Shown here: piece by piece, positions 1 to 7,534 of the stretch | Position numbering within the stretch: the first letter of the stretch is position 1 | Layout of the letters: each line of letters begins with the position of its first letter | DNA from: CAYOVG01 sp964407285 | GTDB lineage: Bacteria > Desulfobacterota > Syntrophobacteria > Syntrophobacterales > Syntrophobacteraceae | NCBI GenBank assembly: GCA_964407285.1 | Contig: CAYOVG010000205.1 | Location: 1-12,490, forward strand | Direction of reading: 5' to 3' | Length of the DNA: 12,490 nucleotides | The notes under the pieces: model-generated | Seen by the model: only the letters and a program-made list of their open reading frames with translations | What the model was told of the DNA's origin: nothing | The model's database searches: none | Program-made: the position numbers and the translations under genes

Positions 1-385
1 TCGCTTCCTCGCCGAAAGCGATGGCGATGTGTTCCAGCGCCTGAGACGCCTTTGGTTCGCGATAGAAGTCGTGCCAGATGATCCCGTCCGGAAACCGTTC
101 GGGAGGCTTACCGTCGGGAGCAAGTTCCCATATAGCCCTCGCGGCGATTGCGCTCTTGCCTATCCCTCCGGGACCACAGAAAGTGATTACCCTTCCCGGA
201 TGCAGATCATCGAGCAATTGATTGAGTTCCCGTTCACGTCCCGTGAAGTGCTCGGGGTTACGGGGCATTTCCATCGGAATGGGACGCGAAGAACTCGCGA
301 AATAGACACTTCCGCCTGCAACGATCGAGGTGCTACCCTGATCCGCCTGGGCGATTCTTTCCCCGTTTGCCGCATCCATATTCAT
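1..385 (-). CDS. STAND / NB-ARC-like P-loop NTPase, N-terminal fragment
   Basis: Reading the minus strand from the ATG at 385 gives 128 codons open to the window edge, so the 3' part is missing. The protein begins with a short polar segment (about residues 1-40, including QGSTSIVAGGSVYF). It then has PEHFTGREREL (about 44-54) and a clear Walker A motif, GPGGIGKS (71-78), followed by a segment resembling the region after the P-loop in bacterial NB-ARC/TPR proteins (PDGIIWHDFY, about 99-108). Such proteins are ATP-driven switches, usually with C-terminal repeats, used in signalling or antiviral defence. Only the nucleotide-binding start is visible, so the function is unknown. There is no enzymatic effector domain ahead of the P-loop. 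The frame stays open upstream to an ATG at 448, and another ATG lies at 379. None has a strong ribosome-binding site, so the exact start is uncertain. Confidence 0.8.
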   Translation of the reverse strand, partial: MNMDAANGERIAQADQGSTSIVAGGSVYFASSSRPIPMEMPRNPEHFTGRERELNQLLDDLHPGRVITFCGPGGIGKSAIAARAIWELAPDGKPPERFPDGIIWHDFYREPKASQALEHIAIAFGEEA

Positions 386-888
386 AGTCGTTCCGATCCC
401 CCCGGTTGGAAAATATGGAATGTCCCAAAACCATGTTTCACATTTCATGAGAAGCAAGCTTTCCGGATCTTGATCAGGCCGCGGCGCCCCCTCGCCTCAA
501 CACTGACAGCCAGGCGGAATTGCCATACGTCCTTATCCGGAACCGCTCTCTCAGGCGGAGATTGATTTCATGTTGATTTTATGCGCGGGTTGCCCCGTCC
601 GGTTGGAGACGAATCTACTGTAAGGAAAGATACCACGGACCGTCAAGAAAAAAGCGGGCGTTCATGAAACTATTGGTTCGTACAGGAGGGGTGATGCAGG
701 GTGGAAACGAGCAACGTACATCCAGTGCATCGGACACGACAGCCGGACCCGCGCCGGCAGCTTCGCAATCAGCACCGGCCATAACAAAAAAGGCGGTAAG
801 GGACCGCCGTAATCGGCAATTCCTTACCGCCCGCATCAACAAGAACAACAAAAGCAAATCAAATCACGACATGTGACGTCGCGGCGCC
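386..888. other. Intergenic region between the STAND gene and the dsr operon
   Basis: About 500 bp without a convincing gene. It should contain the promoter of the leftward STAND gene, but I see no good -35/-10 pair. At its right end (786-831) is the terminator of the dsr operon. A 60-codon plus-strand frame (694-876) has an AGGAGG sequence 4 bases before its ATG. However, it is low in complexity, lysine-rich at its end and overlaps the terminator, so I do not call it a gene. Confidence 0.6.
786..831 (-). terminator. Rho-independent terminator of the dsr operon
   Basis: On the minus strand a perfect 10-bp stem (GGCGGTAAGG at 831-822, CCTTACCGCC at 801-792) is followed at once by a run of six T (791-786). 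The 20-base loop holds a second small hairpin, GCCG-ATTA-CGGC, so the RNA would be branched. It lies about 58 bases past the dsrP stop codon, where the end of the operon is expected. On the plus strand no T run follows the stem, so it should work in one direction. Confidence 0.88.
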
Positions 889-2046
889 CTACCCCGCCAC
901 TTCTTCCTTGACGGAGACGGCGATCTTGTAAAGGATGCTCAGCACGAAGCAACCCGTAGCCCAGACAGCGGCAACGATCATCAACTCGGGAACCGTGGGC
1001 GAATACTCGACCACCTGTTCCATCGGGTTCGGGATGAAACCGCTGATCACGAAGCAGATGCCCTTTTCGATCCAGAGCGACAGGAAAACGGCCGCGCAGG
1101 CGATCTTGAGGGTGTTTTCATTCGTGCGGGTATTGGGGTTGATGAGCAGCGCCGTAGCCAGGAACGCCAGGATGGTGGAAGCCCACATCCAGGGCACCAG
1201 CTTCGCATGTCCATGGATTCCGGTGAACAGGTAGATGAACCCGTGCGTGTGTCCCGGAATCTGGCTGTAGAAGGCCGTGAAGAGTTCCAACACCACGAAG
1301 AAGATGCTGATGATCATCGCGTAGGTGATGATCTTGGACAGGGTCTGAATCGCCTGGGTCCCCGCGTCGAACTTCGTGTACTTCTTGAGGAAGAGGCACA
1401 GCAGGATCAGCAGAGCCGGACCCGCGGCGAAGGCGGACCCGAGAAAGCGGGCGGCGATGATGGCGCTGAGCCACATGTGCCTTCCGGGAAGGCCCGCGTA
1501 CAGGAAGGCCGTAACCGTATGAATACTGACTGCCCAGGGGATGGAAAGGTAGATCAGGGGGTGTACCCATTGCTGGACCTTAACGCCCTTGCGCTCCGCC
1601 GTCAGTACGTTCCAGCCGACGATGATGTTGATGAACAGGTAGCCGTTGAGGACCACCATGTCCCAGAACAGGACCGAATTCGGCGTCGGATGCAGGATCA
1701 CGTTGAGCAGACGCTGCGGCTGGCCGAGGTCGACCACGATGAACAGCATGCACATGGTCACCGCCGCGACGGCCAGGAACTCGCCCAGGATGGTAATCCT
1801 GCCGAACACCTTGTAGTTGTGCAGGTAGTAGGGAAGAACCACCATGACGGCCGACGCCGCCACGCCGACGAGGAAGGTGAACTGCGCGATGTAAAGTCCC
1901 CAGGATATATCCCTGCTTAGACCCGTTACGGTCAGGCCTTTCGTCGCCTGGAAGATGTAGGCCGTGAAACCGAGCCCCATCACCACGAGCAAGGACAGCA
2001 ACAGCCTGTAGTATCTATCACTACCGGTAAATACCCTTTCAAGCAT
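889..2046 (-). CDS. dsrP: DsrP, NrfD-like integral membrane subunit of DsrMKJOP
   Basis: This is the membrane partner of DsrO in the DsrMKJOP complex and belongs to the NrfD/PsrC family, which exchanges electrons with the quinone pool. The 385-residue product is almost wholly hydrophobic, with about ten likely membrane helices. It carries strongly DsrP-like stretches, such as SRDISWGLYIAQFTFLVGVA near residues 44-63, then VVLPYYLHNY and LHPTPNSVLFWDMVVLNGYL. The ATG at 2046 has AAGGGG five bases upstream, and it starts 9 bases after the dsrO stop codon, consistent with co-translation. It is the last gene of the operon and is followed by the terminator at 786-831. Length and gene order fit the family; no truncation is visible. 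Confidence 0.95.
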   Translation of the reverse strand: MLERVFTGSDRYYRLLLSLLVVMGLGFTAYIFQATKGLTVTGLSRDISWGLYIAQFTFLVGVAASAVMVVLPYYLHNYKVFGRITILGEFLAVAAVTMCMLFIVVDLGQPQRLLNVILHPTPNSVLFWDMVVLNGYLFINIIVGWNVLTAERKGVKVQQWVHPLIYLSIPWAVSIHTVTAFLYAGLPGRHMWLSAIIAARFLGSAFAAGPALLILLCLFLKKYTKFDAGTQAIQTLSKIITYAMIISIFFVVLELFTAFYSQIPGHTHGFIYLFTGIHGHAKLVPWMWASTILAFLATALLINPNTRTNENTLKIACAAVFLSLWIEKGICFVISGFIPNPMEQVVEYSPTVPELMIVAAVWATGCFVLSILYKIAVSVKEEVAG

Positions 2047-2055
2047 GACTACCCC

Positions 2056-2838
2056 TTATATCAAGTAGTAAACGTTGGGTTCCGTGCCAAGCTCCGGTTT
2101 GCGCCGAATCGAGTAGCGCGATTGGAGGGCCTTTCTCACGCCGGACTTGGGATCTTCCAGATCTCCGAACATGATGGCTCCCGCCTTGCAGGATTCCACG
2201 CAGGCCGGGATTTGCCCCTTGTCCAGTCTCTCTTCGCAGAAGGTGCACTTTTCCACGACGCCGCGCATCCTCGCGGGGTAGTCGTAAGCGACATTCTTGA
2301 GATAAGGCTTGGGATCGCGGAAGTTGAAACTTCTGGACCCGAACGGGCAAGCCGCCATGCAGTACCGGCAACCGATGCAGCGGTGCGGGTCCATCATGAC
2401 GATCCCGTCCTCGGGACGCTTGAACGTCGCCTTGGTCGGGCACACGCGCACGCACGCAGGGTTCGCGCAGTGGTTGCACAGAACGAGGAAAGGCTTCTCC
2501 TTGATGTTTTCAGGGGTAAACTCGCTTTCCTGACCGGGAAAAGCATTCTCGAAGTGCTCCGTCCATATCCACTTGATCTCTTCCTTCCGAGTACCGATAT
2601 CCGGAACATTATGGACGTGGTGGCAGGCGGCGATACAATCGGTGCAGCCGGGTTTTCCCTTCTCCCAGCATTTCTTCATGTCGACGACCATACCCCATTT
2701 TTTGGCTACCAGAGCGCCAGGAGTCGGGGAATACATGGGCTGCCCGTTCCCGGCAAGCAAATCCACGGCCGGCAGAGCGCTCAGCCCCAGCACGCAGACT
2801 CCACCGATTTTCAAGAAGCTACGTCTGCTACTCTCCAT
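2056..2838 (-). CDS. dsrO: DsrO, periplasmic ferredoxin-like iron-sulfur subunit
   Basis: This 260-residue electron carrier acts on the periplasmic side and is expected to pass electrons between the DsrJ cytochrome and DsrP. The N-terminus has a twin-arginine export signal (SRRSFLK, residues 4-10) followed by a hydrophobic stretch. Sixteen cysteines fall into four cluster-type groups: C57/C65/C68/C72, C121/C124/C129/C133, C154/C157/C160/C164 and C198/C201/C213/C217. The frame is open further upstream, but the ATG at 2838 is preferred. It precedes the Tat motif directly, has AAGGAG upstream, and overlaps the dsrJ stop by one base (TGATG), suggesting translational coupling. Confidence 0.95.
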   Translation of the reverse strand: MESSRRSFLKIGGVCVLGLSALPAVDLLAGNGQPMYSPTPGALVAKKWGMVVDMKKCWEKGKPGCTDCIAACHHVHNVPDIGTRKEEIKWIWTEHFENAFPGQESEFTPENIKEKPFLVLCNHCANPACVRVCPTKATFKRPEDGIVMMDPHRCIGCRYCMAACPFGSRSFNFRDPKPYLKNVAYDYPARMRGVVEKCTFCEERLDKGQIPACVESCKAGAIMFGDLEDPKSGVRKALQSRYSIRRKPELGTEPNVYYLI

Positions 2839-3239
2839 CACTTCTTCTCCTTCGGCTCTATATGACAATTCCAGCAATAGGGGTTGACGGCCAGGTAGGT
2901 ATGGCACTGGTCGCAGAACTGCTCCTTGTTCGAGTGGCATTCCGTGCACGATTTCTGGAAGTTGATGTCGTAGGTCTTCCCGTTGTACGCGGTGAAGACC
3001 CGCTTGCCATCACGAACCGCGGCATCCCGCCAGTCGTTGAGAACCTGCATGTGCTCGGTCCTCATGATTTCCTTGGGATACACGCACTGCTTATCGGCCA
3101 GTTTCTGAATTGCGGGAGTGTCGAGCTTGATATCCGGAGTCGCGCCGGCTTTTCCATGGCTGTACCACAGCGGAAATGTCAACAGCACCACAGCGATCAG
3201 AATGCCGGGGATTACTTTATCCGCATTATAGATCTTCAT
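2838..3239 (-). CDS. dsrJ: DsrJ, periplasmic triheme cytochrome c
   Basis: The product has 133 residues, with a single N-terminal membrane anchor/uncleaved signal (about 9-26). Three heme c sites sit at the C-terminus: CTECH (98-102), CDQCH (109-113) and CWNCH (122-126). C52, in QCVYPKEIMR, corresponds to the conserved cysteine reported as an unusual His/Cys heme ligand in studied DsrJ proteins. DsrJ is the periplasmic redox subunit of DsrMKJOP; its natural partner is not settled. Two in-frame ATGs (3245, 3239) lie in the end of dsrK. I chose 3239 because the GGAGG at 3249-3253 is 9 bases away, against 3 for 3245, and the MKIYNADKVIPG start looks like DsrJ. The gene overlaps the end of dsrK by 14 bases. 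Confidence 0.95.
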   Translation of the reverse strand: MKIYNADKVIPGILIAVVLLTFPLWYSHGKAGATPDIKLDTPAIQKLADKQCVYPKEIMRTEHMQVLNDWRDAAVRDGKRVFTAYNGKTYDINFQKSCTECHSNKEQFCDQCHTYLAVNPYCWNCHIEPKEKK

Positions 3240-4851
3240 CTTCATCTTCCTCCATTCCAGCGAGGGGCTCACCGCGCAAATCGGTGGTTCTTTCCGTCTC
3301 CCCTTCCATGACCAGGGCGTTTCCGACCAGCTCATGAAGACCGCAGACACCCACATCCGGCACCCAGTAGTCCATCAACGCCGGCAGGACCGCCCTGTCG
3401 ATGGCGCAGATGCAGGAAAGCATGTTCACGCCGAACTTGTCGTGCACGTGCTTCACGGCATTGGCCCTGGGCAGGCCGCCTCTCATGCGCATCTCCATGA
3501 ACTCCTCGTTGTTGAGGCCGGAGCCGCCGCCGCAGCAGAAGGTCTGCTCGCGGATGGTGTTGGGCGGCATGTCGCTGAAGTTGTTGCACACGGCGTTCAG
3601 GACGGTCCGCGGTTCTTCGAAGCAACCCATGCCGCGGGAGGTGTTGCAGGAATCGTGGAACGTCACGTTCAGATGGTCGTTGCGGCTCGGATCGAATTTG
3701 AGCTTCCCGTTGCGGATCAGGTCGGCGGTGAACTCGACGAGGTGGACCATCTTGGTCGACTTCGCGTTCTCGAACTTCGTGCCGGTGATCGGAGAGATGG
3801 GCTCCTCGAGGAAATCGGCGGGGCCGTTCATCGTATCCATGTACTGGTTGACGACGCGCCACATGTGGCCGCACTCGCCGCCGAGAATCCACTTGACGCC
3901 GAGGCGCTTCGCTTCCGCGTACATCTTGGCGTTGAGGCGCTTCATCATCTCATGGGAGGTGAAGAAACCGAAGTTGCCGCCCTCGGACGCGTAGGTGCTC
4001 CAGGTGTAATCGAGTCCGAGTTCATGAAAGAGCATGAGATAACCCATCAGGGTGTACGTACCGGGGTCGGCGAACACGTCTCCCGAGGGGGTGATGAACA
4101 GGATCTCGGCGCCCTTCCTGTTGAAGGTGGGTTCGACGCGGATGCCGTTCAGCGCCTCGATCTCGTCGACGAAGAACTCGATCATGTCCTTGAAGGCGTG
4201 CGGCTGGATACCGAGATGGTTTCCATTGTGGAAGCAGTTCGCAACCGGTCCCGCGATCCACTCGATACCGCATCCCAGCAAATTCAGAAGCTCACGGCCG
4301 ATGATGGTGATTTCGGCGGTGTCGATCCCGTACGGGCAGAATACGGAGCAGCGGCGGCATTCCGTGCACTGGAAGAAGTAGTGGAACCATTCCTTGAAGA
4401 CCTCTTCCGTGAGGTCCCGGGCGCCGGCCATGCGGCCCATGATCTTACCCGCCGTGGTGTATTCCCTGCGATAGACGGAGCGCAGCAACTCGGCTCTCAG
4501 CACGGGCATGTTCTTGGGGTCGCCGGAACCGATGAAGAAGTGGCACTTGTCGGCGCAGGCGCCGCAACGTACGCAGATATCCATGAAGAGCCGCAGGGAA
4601 CGGAACCTCTCCAGACGCTCCCTCAACCCGTCGAGCACGATCTCTTTCCAGTTGGAAGGCAGCTTCCAGTCCTTGTCGATGGGGGACCACTCTCTCGGGT
4701 TCGGCAGGCCGACGGCTTCCAGGCTTTTCGGTTTTGCTCCATAGCACCACGTACCCGGCCTGAAATTCACCGGAATGTCCATCCAGTGCGTCTGTGGCGG
4801 CCTGTGGGAGAGCTTTGCGGCTATTTCGCTTGCTTTAGGGATACTCGCCAT
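3226..4851 (-). CDS. dsrK: DsrK, HdrD-like catalytic iron-sulfur subunit
   Basis: This is the cytoplasmic catalytic subunit of DsrMKJOP, thought to take electrons from DsrM and reduce the DsrC trisulfide/disulfide made by dissimilatory sulfite reductase. The 541-residue product carries two ferredoxin-type [4Fe-4S] motifs, C93/C96/C99/C103 and C162/C165/C168/C172. The HdrD-like C-terminal half follows: CGH at 327-329, HDSCNTSRGMGC (399-410), CCGGGSG (439-445) and CIC (480-482), the cysteine-rich set that holds the special [4Fe-4S] centre. The ATG at 4851 has AGGAG upstream and starts 2 bases after the dsrM stop. An unusual feature is the very acidic tail, EEDEDEDL. Its GA-rich codons also provide the ribosome-binding site and overlapping start of dsrJ. 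Confidence 0.97.
   Translation of the reverse strand: MASIPKASEIAAKLSHRPPQTHWMDIPVNFRPGTWCYGAKPKSLEAVGLPNPREWSPIDKDWKLPSNWKEIVLDGLRERLERFRSLRLFMDICVRCGACADKCHFFIGSGDPKNMPVLRAELLRSVYRREYTTAGKIMGRMAGARDLTEEVFKEWFHYFFQCTECRRCSVFCPYGIDTAEITIIGRELLNLLGCGIEWIAGPVANCFHNGNHLGIQPHAFKDMIEFFVDEIEALNGIRVEPTFNRKGAEILFITPSGDVFADPGTYTLMGYLMLFHELGLDYTWSTYASEGGNFGFFTSHEMMKRLNAKMYAEAKRLGVKWILGGECGHMWRVVNQYMDTMNGPADFLEEPISPITGTKFENAKSTKMVHLVEFTADLIRNGKLKFDPSRNDHLNVTFHDSCNTSRGMGCFEEPRTVLNAVCNNFSDMPPNTIREQTFCCGGGSGLNNEEFMEMRMRGGLPRANAVKHVHDKFGVNMLSCICAIDRAVLPALMDYWVPDVGVCGLHELVGNALVMEGETERTTDLRGEPLAGMEEDEDEDL
3249..3253 (-). promoter_or_regulatory. dsrJ ribosome-binding site inside dsrK
   Basis: GGAGG on the minus strand lies within the codons for the acidic DsrK tail. 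It is 9 bases from the ATG at 3239 and only 3 from the ATG at 3245, which favours 3239 as the dsrJ start. Confidence 0.6.
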
Positions 4852-4853
4852 TT

Positions 4854-5846
4854 TTACTCCTTTTCCACCGGTAATCCAGCTTCAATCATCTTTTCTCTGA
4901 AATGATCCTCGTACTCTTCGTACGTATGGGTCTTCACGGGGTAATTCCAGGGATTGACATGCCTGTTGATGCGGCTGTCATTGGGCATGTTTCTCGTCGG
5001 GCTGAAGAAAATGCCTGCGAAATGCATCAGCTTGCTGAACGGAAAATAAGCGAACAGGACACTCACCAGAAAGAGGTGGATGTAGAACAGGACGCCGACT
5101 CCTTCCGGAACCCGGGGATGAAAGCTCACCAGCCCCATGGTCAACTGCTTGATGGTCACGACATCGACCTTGGCGATGTAACGCATGAGGACGCCGGTAA
5201 TACCGATGGTAATAATGAGAGCGAGCGGGAAATAATCGGCAGGAAGGGAGATGAAGCGAACCTGCGGAAGAATCACCCTCCTGGCGAAAAGGTACGTCGC
5301 GGCAGCCAGGAATGCCAGATCGCTGAGGTACAGGGTCGGCAGCCCAACTTGAAGCAGACCGTCGAAGGTCTCGAAAATGTGAACGAAAAACGGAATGGGC
5401 TCGGTGAAGAGCCTGAGGTGCCGGATGACGATGGCGAAGAAAGCCCAGTGGAAGACCAGGCCCGCCAGCCACAGCCACTTTTCCCATTCGTAGGAAATCT
5501 TGGGGCCTTCCCTCAACTCAACCCGCGTGTTCCTGAAAAGGGAGCGGAAGAGCAGTATCTCGAGAGCCATTCTTCCAATCACGCCCGCCTTGGTGCTCGG
5601 GTTGTCGAGCTTGTTCTGTTTGATCCAGGGTAGACTCTGCTGCTGCCCCGCAGTGGTCGGGATGCGGAACGGAACTGGCGAGCTTGCCCACGTGAACACG
5701 CGGTAGATTACTCCCGCGAAGAACACGATCATGGCCGCATAGGGTACTATAACACCGAACAGGTATTGTAACCCCAGCCCTTCCACTCCCGCGATAACTG
5801 CCACCACGAGCGCCAAAACCGCCGATAAAGCTAAATTCATGCCCAT
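4854..5846 (-). CDS. dsrM: DsrM, NarI-like membrane cytochrome b
   Basis: DsrM is the diheme b membrane subunit that connects menaquinol to DsrK. The 330-residue product starts with two hydrophobic segments (about 4-50), followed by a NarI-like helical core. Histidines H133 and H143 are 10 residues apart, and H257 and H275 are 18 apart. This matches the spacing of the four heme b ligands in the nitrate reductase gamma subunit, so both hemes are probably bound. The ATG at 5846 is preceded by GAGG nine bases upstream; ATG 5840 is an alternative. It begins 15 bases after the RsbRD_N gene stop and ends 2 bases before dsrK, so all are likely on one transcript. Confidence 0.95.
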   Translation of the reverse strand: MGMNLALSAVLALVVAVIAGVEGLGLQYLFGVIVPYAAMIVFFAGVIYRVFTWASSPVPFRIPTTAGQQQSLPWIKQNKLDNPSTKAGVIGRMALEILLFRSLFRNTRVELREGPKISYEWEKWLWLAGLVFHWAFFAIVIRHLRLFTEPIPFFVHIFETFDGLLQVGLPTLYLSDLAFLAAATYLFARRVILPQVRFISLPADYFPLALIITIGITGVLMRYIAKVDVVTIKQLTMGLVSFHPRVPEGVGVLFYIHLFLVSVLFAYFPFSKLMHFAGIFFSPTRNMPNDSRINRHVNPWNYPVKTHTYEEYEDHFREKMIEAGLPVEKE

Positions 5847-5861
5847 CTACTAATACCTCGT

Positions 5862-6422
5862 TTACTTTTGGTTATCACTTGGTTCATCCTTGATGCCCGA
5901 CTCCTGTGCCGAAATCTCCTCCACTAAGTTTGCGCGCTGCAACAACCTGAAAGTTCTATTTTTCACTTCCTCGACCCTAATCTCGAACAACTTCTCACGG
6001 CATGCCGAATATACATTAAACGAAAGCAGAACGAGTTCGTCCACCTTCGTATCAATCGCACGCAAGTCCTCCTGGGAAACCGCATTTCCCCGGATCCGGT
6101 CCTTCAATTGTTCCCTTATTATTTCCTTGAGCGAGAAAACGAACGCCAGCGCACGGGCGGGAGTGAAGTCCTGGATTGCCCTTATCCTGATTATTCTGTC
6201 CAGAAAAGGGGTGACCTTCTCATGGTCCATTTTGATGAGCCCATGCTCGAAAACGCCGTCTATCCCCTCGTAAATGGCCTGTCCCACGGGATTGGCGAAC
6301 GGATTTTTTTCCCTTCTGAGGAACCGGGCGGTTTCGTCGGGATAGCTCTCCAGGACGAGTTGAAACCAGCTCTTCAGGATCTCTTCTTTATTCTGCGACA
6401 ACAGTTCTGCTATGCTACTCAT
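5862..6422 (-). CDS. RsbRD_N-domain protein, first gene of the dsr operon
   Basis: This soluble protein of 186 residues is rich in helix-forming and charged residues. It begins SSIAELLSQNKEEILKSW and resembles the RsbRD_N domain (N-terminal domain of RsbR-type sensor proteins), here without the STAS domain of true RsbR. Two cysteines are present, but no DNA-binding motif and no membrane segment. As I recall, stand-alone proteins of this type precede dsrM in other sulfate reducers. Its role is not established; sensing redox or ligand state for the Dsr complex is only a guess. The ATG at 6422 fits the family start but has only a close AAGGA and a distant GGAG. The frame can begin at a TTG at 6455, directly after GGGAGGGG. 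Confidence 0.8.
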   Translation of the reverse strand: MSSIAELLSQNKEEILKSWFQLVLESYPDETARFLRREKNPFANPVGQAIYEGIDGVFEHGLIKMDHEKVTPFLDRIIRIRAIQDFTPARALAFVFSLKEIIREQLKDRIRGNAVSQEDLRAIDTKVDELVLLSFNVYSACREKLFEIRVEEVKNRTFRLLQRANLVEEISAQESGIKDEPSDNQK

Positions 6423-6581
6423 GTCCTTTTCAGTTTCTCCTAACGGCCGACGCAACCCCTCCCTGCTTCTATAAATCTATTCGAAATGTCTCCATTCCCA
6501 CAAGAAAAGCATCCGGGCGACGGTCCCCGCGCCCTCAAAGCAAATCGATCGACCGGCTCCAAGCTGTTTGTGAATGTATTC

Positions 6582-6611
6582 TCTATATACCGAGTGACAA
6601 TTCCGTGTCAA
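6582..6611 (-). promoter_or_regulatory. Sigma70-like promoter of the dsr operon
   Basis: On the minus strand a consensus -35 box, TTGACA (6611-6606), is followed after 16 bases by TATATA (6589-6584) or after 18 by TATAGA (6587-6582). Transcription would start near 6573, giving a leader of about 150 bases before the ATG at 6422. The -35 box lies in a short inverted repeat, TGACA-CGGAAT-TGTCA (6610-6595), which could be an operator. The match is by eye only. Confidence 0.6.
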
Positions 6612-6707
6612 GAGCGAAGCTTACCCAGGGGAACCCTCCTCCGCTCCCGACCTGCTCCGTCGTATTCAAAACTTAGAAGGGCTTAAAAGTCAAGGATGAA
6701 AGCAATT

Positions 6708-6733
6708 TCCGGCATCGAGAACCGAGAGCCGGA
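6708..6733 (-). terminator. Weak hairpin after the ABC transporter operon
   Basis: On the minus strand TCCGGC (6733-6728) pairs with GCCGGA (6713-6708) across a 14-base loop, 12 bases after the ATPase stop codon. Only a mixed AATTGCTTTC follows, not a clean T run. It could be a weak terminator or only a transcript-end structure; some read-through into the dsr operon is possible. Confidence 0.25.
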
Positions 6734-6745
6734 CACACCCCGGGT

Positions 6746-7534
6746 TCACGGCCTCAGTAGTTCATGCAGTTGACGGCTCAATCCGAAAAAAGCAGGCCCG
6801 TCCCTCTCCCTGGGTCTCCCGAGCCCGATGCGCATCTCCTCCCTGATTCTCCCCGCCCCGCTGTCCAGCACGAGTATCCTGTCCGCCAGGAGCAGCGCCT
6901 CGCCGGCATCGTGCGTAACAAACACGATAGTGTGGGCAAACCGGGCCCAGAGCGCGAGGAGCAGCCCCTGCATCTCCTCCCGCGTCCGCGAGTCCAGCGC
7001 GCCGAAGGGTTCGTCCATGAGAAGGATCTTCGGCTTGAGTATGAGGACTCTCGCCAGGGCCACCCGCTGCTTCATTCCTCCGGAAATCTCCCCCGGCAGG
7101 TAATGGCGGAATTCGCTCAGTCCCACAAAGGCCAGGAAGCGCTCAACCTCGCTCCGGATGAAGTCTTTCCCCATTCCCTTGCCCTTCAACCCGAAGGCGA
7201 TGTTCTCCTCCACCGTCAACCAGGGGAAAACGGCGTCCGCCTGAAAGACGACGCATCGGTCCGGCCCGGGTTTCTCGATCCGCTTCCCTTCCACGACCAC
7301 CTCACCGGACGTGGGAGGCGTGAACCCCGCAATGATGTTCAGCAGGGTGGACTTCCCGCAGCCGCTTCGTCCCAGCAGGCAGATGAATTCTCCGCGGGAG
7401 GCGGTAAACGTCAGCCCGTCCAGAACACACGAAGCGGAGCCGTTCACCCGGTAGGTTTTCGACAGGTTCCGGACTTCGAGAAAAGGCTCCGAAGGGGCCG
7501 CGGCAACCACGGAATTCATGGAATCCACCGTCAA
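6746..7534 (-). CDS. ABC transporter ATPase, NitT/TauT/SsuB type
   Basis: This cytoplasmic ATPase powers the importer encoded by the two genes before it. From the TTG at 7534 the product has 262 residues. It shows Walker A GRSGCGKST (55-63), the Q-loop VVFQADAVFPWLTV (Q98), a signature of ISGGMKQR (150-157) where LSGG is usual, Walker B ILLMDEP (170-176) and the switch histidine in VTHD (H208). FPWLTV, the MDEPFGALD stretch and the length are typical of the nitrate/sulfonate/taurine group. I chose the TTG because AGGAGG (7545-7540) lies 5 bases before it and it forms a TTGA overlap with the permease stop. A GTG at 7528 or the ATG at 7519 (257 residues) are alternatives. The frame is open much further upstream, but that part only shadows the permease gene. 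The substrate cannot be read from an ATPase. Confidence 0.93.
   Translation of the reverse strand: MTVDSMNSVVAAAPSEPFLEVRNLSKTYRVNGSASCVLDGLTFTASRGEFICLLGRSGCGKSTLLNIIAGFTPPTSGEVVVEGKRIEKPGPDRCVVFQADAVFPWLTVEENIAFGLKGKGMGKDFIRSEVERFLAFVGLSEFRHYLPGEISGGMKQRVALARVLILKPKILLMDEPFGALDSRTREEMQGLLLALWARFAHTIVFVTHDAGEALLLADRILVLDSGAGRIREEMRIGLGRPRERDGPAFFGLSRQLHELLRP

Larger units (their letters stand above)
6423..6745. other. Intergenic region between the ABC operon and the dsr operon
   Basis: About 320 bp separate the ATPase stop from the RsbRD_N gene. It holds a weak hairpin just after the ABC operon (6708-6733), the dsr promoter (6582-6611) and the dsr leader, which includes the palindrome TCGATCGA at about 6545-6552. 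I see no convincing small gene on either strand. Confidence 0.6.

Noticed and set aside
29..565. 178-codon plus-strand open frame at the left edge
   Set aside because: It lies antisense to the clear P-loop ATPase reading on the minus strand, and its protein shows no recognisable motif.
3334..4905. 523-codon plus-strand open frame opposite dsrK
   Set aside because: It is a mirror frame of the high-GC dsrK gene, whose iron-sulfur motifs show the minus strand is coding.
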